Positions 59,148 through 64,000 of a stretch of DNA of 64,000 bases are shown one piece after another (the first letter of the stretch is position 1; each line of letters begins with the position of its first letter). Location of the stretch: contig CALJKJ010000018.1 of assembly GCA_937973685.1 (NCBI GenBank), forward strand, positions 186,001 to 250,000, read 5' to 3'. Both the position numbers and the translations under genes were made by a program. A model generated the notes under the pieces. The model searched no databases. It saw only the letters and a list, made by a program, of their open reading frames with translations, and was not told the DNA's origin. The stretch comes from an uncultured Flavobacteriales bacterium. GTDB taxonomy: Bacteria > Bacteroidota > Bacteroidia > Flavobacteriales_D > Crocinitomicaceae.

Positions 59148-60308
59148 TTATTTTTTTGCTAATTGTTCAATCAATTTTCGTTCCAAATCTAAGCCTCTCA
59201 AACCAACACCAACTATTTTTCCTTCTTTGTTTATCAAAACAGTATATGGAATGGCTTGTATATCGAATTGTTTCACAATTGGTGATTGCCAGCCCATTAA
59301 ATCACTCACATGATTCGTCCAATGTAAACCGTCTTTTTGAATAGCTGTTTTCCATGCTGTTGCATCTTGGTCCAATGATACGGAAAAAATTTCAAAACCT
59401 TTTGCGTGATACTTGTTGTACATTTTCACAACAGTTGGATTTTCTTTTCTGCAAGGTGCACACCAAGACGCCCAAAAATCAACCAACACTACTTTTCCTT
59501 TTAATGACGATAAGGACAATTCTTTTCCAGCCGGATTTTTAGCCGTTATTTCGGGAGCGGATAATTCACCGGAATTATTTTGTTGGTACGATTCAAATTC
59601 AGCTTGAATCATTCCAATTTGTTCGGTCAACATTTTTGTTAACGGCGAATCAGCATGTTCGTGGTCAAATGCACGTCCCATTTTAACCAATACCTCCATG
59701 TTATTTGGATTCCAATTCGAAAAACCACTTTCTTGTGACGGAAAGAGTGAACTTGCCAAAATAATGTTTACTGGATTTCCTGGTTCTTTATTGACCTGTT
59801 GCTGTGCAAATTTCAAAATGGGCAGACGTAATTGTTCAAACAAAGCGAGTTGTTTGTTTGGATCCGTTTCTTTCATTGTTATTTCCATTTGTTGTTTTGC
59901 AAAACGGTTAAACAACGACATGTAAGTAGTTAATGGTTTTGCCCATCGTGTACCCGATATCTTTGGAGCTATAGCAAAAGTAGCTAAGTCACCTGAAATG
60001 GTTACATGATCGTTTTTTTCTAACGTTAGCGCAATTGCATTTCGGTTATCACTTCCAATTATCATGGAATAAATACCCATTCCTGGTATATTCCCCTCAA
60101 TTTCATAACTCCCGTCACTTTCCGTTTTACCTTTTGCAACAATAATTGCTCCAGTTTGGGCTTGTGCTTCAATTCTAATTTCTTGATTTTCAGCATTTTT
60201 TATTGTCCCCTCAATGTGGAAATTATTTTCCAATCCATTTTCAGCTGAATCGGAACCACAACTAACAAGTAGGCTAAAAGCAACAAGTGAAAATAAAAAC
60301 TTCATCAT
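59148..60308 (-). CDS. TlpA-like thioredoxin lipoprotein (paralog 1)
   Basis: 386 residues. Signal with lipobox (MKFLFSLVAFSLLVSCGSD, Cys near 17), so anchored in a membrane rather than soluble like paralog 2. DUF4369-like N-domain (FHIEGTIKNAENQEIRIEAQ), helical middle with KQQMEITMKETDPNKQL, and a C-terminal redoxin domain with VLVDFWASWCAPCRKENPTV (CAPC) and QAIPYTVLINKEGK. Its start overlaps the gatB stop (ATGA-type, 60305-60308). The role is disulfide reduction in the periplasm; partners unknown. Confidence 0.87.
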   Translation of the reverse strand: MMKFLFSLVAFSLLVSCGSDSAENGLENNFHIEGTIKNAENQEIRIEAQAQTGAIIVAKGKTESDGSYEIEGNIPGMGIYSMIIGSDNRNAIALTLEKNDHVTISGDLATFAIAPKISGTRWAKPLTTYMSLFNRFAKQQMEITMKETDPNKQLALFEQLRLPILKFAQQQVNKEPGNPVNIILASSLFPSQESGFSNWNPNNMEVLVKMGRAFDHEHADSPLTKMLTEQIGMIQAEFESYQQNNSGELSAPEITAKNPAGKELSLSSLKGKVVLVDFWASWCAPCRKENPTVVKMYNKYHAKGFEIFSVSLDQDATAWKTAIQKDGLHWTNHVSDLMGWQSPIVKQFDIQAIPYTVLINKEGKIVGVGLRGLDLERKLIEQLAKK

Positions 60309-61765
60309 AATTGTTGTATCAATTGACGTAGTAATGCATTTGCTGCTTTAGGATCAGCTTTTCCTCCAGAAGCTTTCATGATTTGACCCATGAAAAATCC
60401 TGTCAATTGATTTTCTCCTCCTTTGAATCGTTCTGTTTCACTTGGATTTGACTCGAAAACACCTAAAATAATTGCTTTCAAACTGTTTTCGTCAGATTCT
60501 TGAATGATGTTTAACGTTTCAGCAAGTTGAGAAACTGGTGCTGTCGGCGCATCAATTAATGCAGGAAACAATTTTTGAGAGGCAGCTGAATGCGATACTT
60601 TACCGCTTTCAATCAAATCAATCAATGCAGCAAGTTGCTTGGTCGAAATTGGAAAATCGTCCATTTCATAACCATGTTGGTTCAAATAAGATTTCACATC
60701 TCCCATTATCCAATTGGCAGCAGCTTTGTAGTTGTGAGTATGTTCGGTAACGCCTTCAAAATAAAGCGCAATTGATTTGTTATCAGTCAAAATACCAGCA
60801 TCGTAATCTGAAAGACTATATTCTTTCGTGTATTTCGCAAACAATTCACGAGGCAAAGCTGGCATTTTCGATTTCACTTGTTGGATGTAAATTTCATCCA
60901 CTGCAATTGGCTGCAAATCCGGTTCAGGGAAATAACGGTAATCGTTTGCTGCTTCTTTCGAACGCATCGAAATTGTAATTCCTTTCAATGCATCAAAACT
61001 GCGTGTTTCTTGTGCAATGATTTCGCCTTTTTCAACGGCAATAATCTGGCGTTCAATTTCAAATTCGATAGCACGTTGAACATTGCGTATTGAGTTCATG
61101 TTTTTCACCTCGACTTTTGTTCCAAATTCTGGAGCACCAACCAAGCGAACAGAGATGTTTGCATCACAACGCAACGACCCTTCTTCCATGTTACCATCAC
61201 AAATATCCAAGTAACGCACCAATCGACGTACTTCTGTCAAATAATTGTATGCTTCTTGACTTGTACGAATATCTGGTTCAGAAACAATTTCTAATAGGGG
61301 AGTTCCAGCTCTGTTTAAATCAACCAAGGTGTCAAAAACATCAACATCATGAATTGATTTTCCAGCATCCTCCTCCATGTGAATACGCGTCAAGCCAATG
61401 CTTTTCTCTTTTCCATCCTCTGTAGGAATGATGATTTGACCATTGGTACAGATAGGAGTGGTATCTTGTGTAATTTGATATCCTTTTGGTAAATCTGGGT
61501 AGAAATAGTTTTTTCGCGCAAAATATTGATTGGGTGCAATATCAGCTCCGCAAGCCAAACCAAGTTTCACCGCAAATTCAATCGTTTTTTTGTTCATCAC
61601 AGGTAATGTACCTGGATGCCCCAAAGTAACAACACTGATGTTGGTGTTCGGTTGCGCTCCATACTCGTTGATATCCGAAGAATATGCTTTTGTTTTGGTC
61701 AATAATTGTGCGTGAACTTCAAGTCCAATGACAACTTCGTATTTATCTCTAATCGATTTATCCAT
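60305..61765 (-). CDS. gatB: Asp-tRNA(Asn)/Glu-tRNA(Gln) amidotransferase subunit B
   Basis: Part of the GatCAB complex that converts misacylated Glu-tRNA(Gln) and Asp-tRNA(Asn). The 486 residues show VIGLEVHAQL, GHPGTLPVMN, ARKNYFYPDLPKGYQITQ, RIHMEEDAGKSIHD, DLNRAGTPLLEIVSEPDIR, EEGSLRCDANISVR and EVKNMNSIRNVQRAIEFEIERQ, then the GatB/YqeY tail domain with GFFMGQIMKASGGKADPK. gatA and gatC are not in this window. Coupled to the downstream TlpA gene. Confidence 0.97.
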   Translation of the reverse strand: MDKSIRDKYEVVIGLEVHAQLLTKTKAYSSDINEYGAQPNTNISVVTLGHPGTLPVMNKKTIEFAVKLGLACGADIAPNQYFARKNYFYPDLPKGYQITQDTTPICTNGQIIIPTEDGKEKSIGLTRIHMEEDAGKSIHDVDVFDTLVDLNRAGTPLLEIVSEPDIRTSQEAYNYLTEVRRLVRYLDICDGNMEEGSLRCDANISVRLVGAPEFGTKVEVKNMNSIRNVQRAIEFEIERQIIAVEKGEIIAQETRSFDALKGITISMRSKEAANDYRYFPEPDLQPIAVDEIYIQQVKSKMPALPRELFAKYTKEYSLSDYDAGILTDNKSIALYFEGVTEHTHNYKAAANWIMGDVKSYLNQHGYEMDDFPISTKQLAALIDLIESGKVSHSAASQKLFPALIDAPTAPVSQLAETLNIIQESDENSLKAIILGVFESNPSETERFKGGENQLTGFFMGQIMKASGGKADPKAANALLRQLIQQL

Positions 61766-61789
61766 CTTGATTATCTAACTCTATATCTA

Positions 61790-62605
61790 TTACAAACGAG
61801 CGATTAATTCACTCATAATCAATGTCATTTTAGGTTCTTGTCTGCTTGCAACTGCAATTACGTCTTCAACACTAACTTTTTTAATTTTTCCTGGAACACC
61901 TAAATCAGTAATGATTGAAATAGCGAAACAAGGAATTTCCATGTGACGTGCAACAATGACTTCAGGAACTGTTGACATGCCGACTGCATCTGCACCAATT
62001 ACGCGAACATAGCGGTATTCAGCCGGTGTTTCCAATGTTGGACCTGTTAATGCCGCATACGTTCCAACAGATACTTTGATGTTGTTTTCAGTTGCAATAG
62101 TTTGTGCCAAAGCAATCATGTTTTCATCGTACGGATCTGACATATCAGGGAAACGTGGACCTAGTTCGGGGTAATTTTTACCAATTAACGGATGTGCTGG
62201 GAATAAATTAATGTGATCATTTAAGATCATGATTTCTCCCACTTCAAAGTCTGGATTTACACCACCTGATGCATTCGAAACAAACAAACGTTCAATTCCC
62301 AACGATTTCATCACGCGCACAGGAAAAGTAACTTGTTGCATCGTGTATCCTTCGTAGTAGTGAAAACGACCTTGCATAGCAACAACTGATTTTCCACCCA
62401 ATTTCCCGAAAATTAATTTTCCAGAATGGCTTTCAACTGTTGAAACAGGAAAATGAGGAATGTCTTGGTATGCGATTTCGTCAATGATTTCAATTTCTTT
62501 CACCAATCCACCTAATCCGGTTCCTAAAATTATCCCGATTGTAGGATTTACTTGCGTTTTTGTGTTGATGAAATCAACAGCTTCTTTCATTTGTGCTAGC
62601 AACAT
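61790..62605 (-). CDS. punA: Purine nucleoside phosphorylase
   Basis: 271 residues of the trimeric PNP family that phosphorolyses inosine and guanosine. Motifs: GIILGTGLGGL (phosphate loop), FPVSTVESHSGKLIFGKL, VVAMQGRFHYYEGY, FVSNASGGVNPDFEVGEIM, NDHINLF and a Met-rich VGMSTVPEVIVARHMEI. Length suits a trimeric enzyme, not hexameric DeoD. It overlaps the lpxK stop by 32 bp (Met6 at 62590 would still overlap), so translation is coupled; gatB follows 24 bp later. Confidence 0.94.
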   Translation of the reverse strand: MLLAQMKEAVDFINTKTQVNPTIGIILGTGLGGLVKEIEIIDEIAYQDIPHFPVSTVESHSGKLIFGKLGGKSVVAMQGRFHYYEGYTMQQVTFPVRVMKSLGIERLFVSNASGGVNPDFEVGEIMILNDHINLFPAHPLIGKNYPELGPRFPDMSDPYDENMIALAQTIATENNIKVSVGTYAALTGPTLETPAEYRYVRVIGADAVGMSTVPEVIVARHMEIPCFAISIITDLGVPGKIKKVSVEDVIAVASRQEPKMTLIMSELIARL

Positions 62606-63620
62606 AATCGTTTATTCTATCTGTAAATATTTGTTCGTTATTTATTGTTATTTCCATTGGTTGAACGAAAATCGGAATGCCACATTGCGCTAATTCCTCT
62701 TTCCATTTATCCAATTTAACAGCATCTTTTTCAGTAATGACGATTGCTGTGTTTTCGTGTGCAAAATTAGCAACTTTTTGCTGAATTTTTTGAATGTCTG
62801 ACGCATCAAATGTATGATGGTCTGCAAATCGTACTGAATGTACTGTCGCTTGTCCCGAAAAATGGCTAATTAATTGACTTGGATCTGCAATGGCACTGAT
62901 AATAATTACGTCTGAAACGGTTTTCCACTCGTTCACACTTGTTAAAAATGAAAAAGGCTGACCATAGCTAATTGACGAAAAGAATACCTTATCAGAATCG
63001 AACTTTAACCGATCAATAATGATTTGCTTTTCAATAGTGGATAAACTTGCAGGGCATTTGGTCACCAATACAAGCGAAGCTCTTTTTAATCCTGCAGTAG
63101 ATTCCCTCAAATTACCTGCAGGAAAAGTATAATCGTTGTAAATCAACCGATCATACGTTATCAAAACGATCGAACATACTGCGCTTACTGCTCGGTGTTG
63201 AAACGCATCGTCTAGTAAAATAAGACTATTGGGATAGTTTTTTTGAATCCATTCGACACCAATTTTTCTTTTTTCTGCAACAACAACAGGCACTTTGTGT
63301 TGAAAGCGTTGCCAATACATCATCGGTTCATCACCGATTGCTTCAGCAGTTATAGATTCAGCTGCAACAACAAGACCTTTTGTTTTTCGACCATAACCGC
63401 GCGATAAAATGACAGGATTCAGTGCTTGAAACTCGTTAGCTAGAAATGCTGTTAAGGGTGATTTTCCAGTTCCGCCAACGGTAATGTTTCCAATACAAAT
63501 AGCTGGTCCTGGAATTTTATAAGTTGAAAAAATGCCACGATCATACAGCCAATTACGTAAAGCAACTACTGCGCTATATATCCAAGAAAACGGGAGTAAT
63601 AAAAGGCGAAATCCTTGCAT
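62574..63620 (-). CDS. lpxK: Tetraacyldisaccharide 4'-kinase
   Basis: Phosphorylates the 4' position of lipid A disaccharide at the inner membrane. The 348 residues have an N-terminal membrane-associated helix (QGFRLLLLPFSWIYSAVVALRNWLYDRG), the Walker A VGGTGKSP within CIGNITVGGTGKSPLTAFLA, SRGYGRKTKGL, GDEPMMYWQRF and LLDDAFQHRAVS, and a TEKDAVKL motif near the end. A TATTTTTA element (63625-63632 on the minus strand, 7 of 8) ends 4 bases before the ATG. It is the first gene of the long minus-strand run. Confidence 0.93.
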   Translation of the reverse strand: MQGFRLLLLPFSWIYSAVVALRNWLYDRGIFSTYKIPGPAICIGNITVGGTGKSPLTAFLANEFQALNPVILSRGYGRKTKGLVVAAESITAEAIGDEPMMYWQRFQHKVPVVVAEKRKIGVEWIQKNYPNSLILLDDAFQHRAVSAVCSIVLITYDRLIYNDYTFPAGNLRESTAGLKRASLVLVTKCPASLSTIEKQIIIDRLKFDSDKVFFSSISYGQPFSFLTSVNEWKTVSDVIIISAIADPSQLISHFSGQATVHSVRFADHHTFDASDIQKIQQKVANFAHENTAIVITEKDAVKLDKWKEELAQCGIPIFVQPMEITINNEQIFTDRINDYVASTNERSC

Positions 63621-63733
63621 GGGTTAAAAATAATGAAAAACCAACACTTTTCAGCCTGTTTTCTAATAAAAAGTATGTTTACCTACACAAATAGTTGACT
63701 TTTCGATGCCGTGTGAAACTCAGTTTAAAACTG

Positions 63734-63741
63734 TAAATTTG
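63734..63741 (+). promoter_or_regulatory. -7 element of the Nif3-like gene
   Basis: TAAATTTG, a perfect TAnnTTTG, ends 16 bases before the ATG at 63758. Confidence 0.5.
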
Positions 63742-63757
63742 TCCAAAATTGAAGTAG

Positions 63758-64000
63758 ATGACGAAAGTTAATGATATCGTAGCTGCCATTCACGAAGTAG
63801 CGCCCTTTGATTATCAAGAATCGTACGACAATTCAGGATTACTTTGCGGGAATCCCGAAATGGAGGTTACAGGAGTACTTGTTGCATTGGATTGTATTGA
63901 ATCGATTGTAGATGAAGCAATTGCAACTGGCGCCAATGTAATTGTTGCACATCATCCCATTTTGTTTGCAGGAATAAAACGTTTGACTGGTGCAAATTAC
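63758..64000 (+). CDS. Partial gene: Nif3-like dinuclear metal-centre protein
   Basis: 81 residues from the ATG to the right edge, open throughout. The start TKVNDIVAAIHEVAPFDYQESYDNSG and the metal-ligand segment VIVAHHPILFAGIKRL are characteristic of Nif3/YqfO family proteins (DNSGL, HHP). The family binds two metal ions and is hexameric; proposed roles include GTP cyclohydrolase-type or nucleotide-related activity, not firmly settled. In Bacteroidetes the gene is often followed by a zinc-ribbon protein gene, which would lie outside this window. Confidence 0.9.
   Translation, partial: MTKVNDIVAAIHEVAPFDYQESYDNSGLLCGNPEMEVTGVLVALDCIESIVDEAIATGANVIVAHHPILFAGIKRLTGANY

Noticed and set aside
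1..64000. CRISPR arrays, tRNA/rRNA genes, prophage, phage integrase, toxin-antitoxin or classical defence islands
   Set aside because: No regularly spaced repeats, cloverleaf-like sequence in the intergenic gaps, or characteristic proteins were seen; intergenic gaps are almost all below 200 bp.

Overview
This window comes from an AT-rich, Gram-negative member of the Bacteroidetes, most likely order Flavobacteriales; a Fluviicola/Crocinitomicaceae-type genome would fit, but that placement is inference. The evidence: several proteins carry type IX secretion system (T9SS) sorting domains of type A or type B, a PorQ-like gene is cut by the left edge, lipid A/Kdo genes (kdsC, lpxH-like, lpxK) are present, and many genes are preceded by the Bacteroidetes -7 promoter octamer TAnnTTTG. 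I see no rRNA, tRNA, CRISPR array, prophage or plasmid functions. Apart from one small transposase cassette the window looks like ordinary core chromosome.

Layout. 1-10 kb: partial porQ (-), a YfcE-like phosphoesterase (-), the pyruvate dehydrogenase pair pdhA-pdhC, a cold-shock protein, a PaaY-type hexapeptide protein divergent from tag (3-methyladenine glycosylase), a small secreted protein, a Ser/Thr kinase-like protein, a three-gene cluster (85-aa protein, OmpH/Skp-like lipoprotein, DUF4924) and a GlcD-type FAD oxidase. 10-18 kb: a DUF2130 protein, then a thiolase followed by a translationally coupled envelope cassette (lipoprotein, probable beta-barrel, T9SS cargo), then a Y1/REP-associated-type transposase cassette lying between two 39-bp copies of the 3' end of kdsC. 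18-26.7 kb: kdsC with a DUF2520 gene, secA, and the guaA-LysM protein-hemF cluster.

26.7-34 kb: two giant type-B T9SS adhesin-like proteins (929 and 1220 aa) with a small secreted protein between them. 34-45 kb: putA divergent from aroB, a MerR-like regulator, an NlpC/P60 peptidase, an MFS transporter, msrA, a Spy-like protein, a barrel/cupin/CPBP cluster, a nitroreductase, and the DUF3822-rsmD-coaD-thioredoxin-like operon divergent from a RecD-like helicase. 46-54 kb: a 755-aa exported protein of unknown function, a type-A T9SS protein, an amino acid permease, ffh, a possible transglutaminase-fold protein and a secreted rhodanese-thioredoxin fusion. 54.8-63.6 kb: a long minus-strand run lpxK-punA-gatB-two TlpA-like proteins-lpxH-like-M14 peptidase, with very tight spacing. 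The right edge cuts a Nif3-like gene.

The most interesting observations are (i) the transposase cassette, whose flanks duplicate the last 12 codons plus stop of kdsC with a single synonymous difference, and whose ORF holds a 22-bp perfect palindrome in frame; (ii) a repeated arrangement in which the -7 octamer ends only 4-7 bases before the start codon (guaA, putA, RecD-like helicase, NlpC/P60 gene, MFS gene), predicting leaderless mRNAs; and (iii) several unusual envelope proteins, including a TlpA-like protein without its CXXC motif and an exported protein with a histone-H1-like basic linker.
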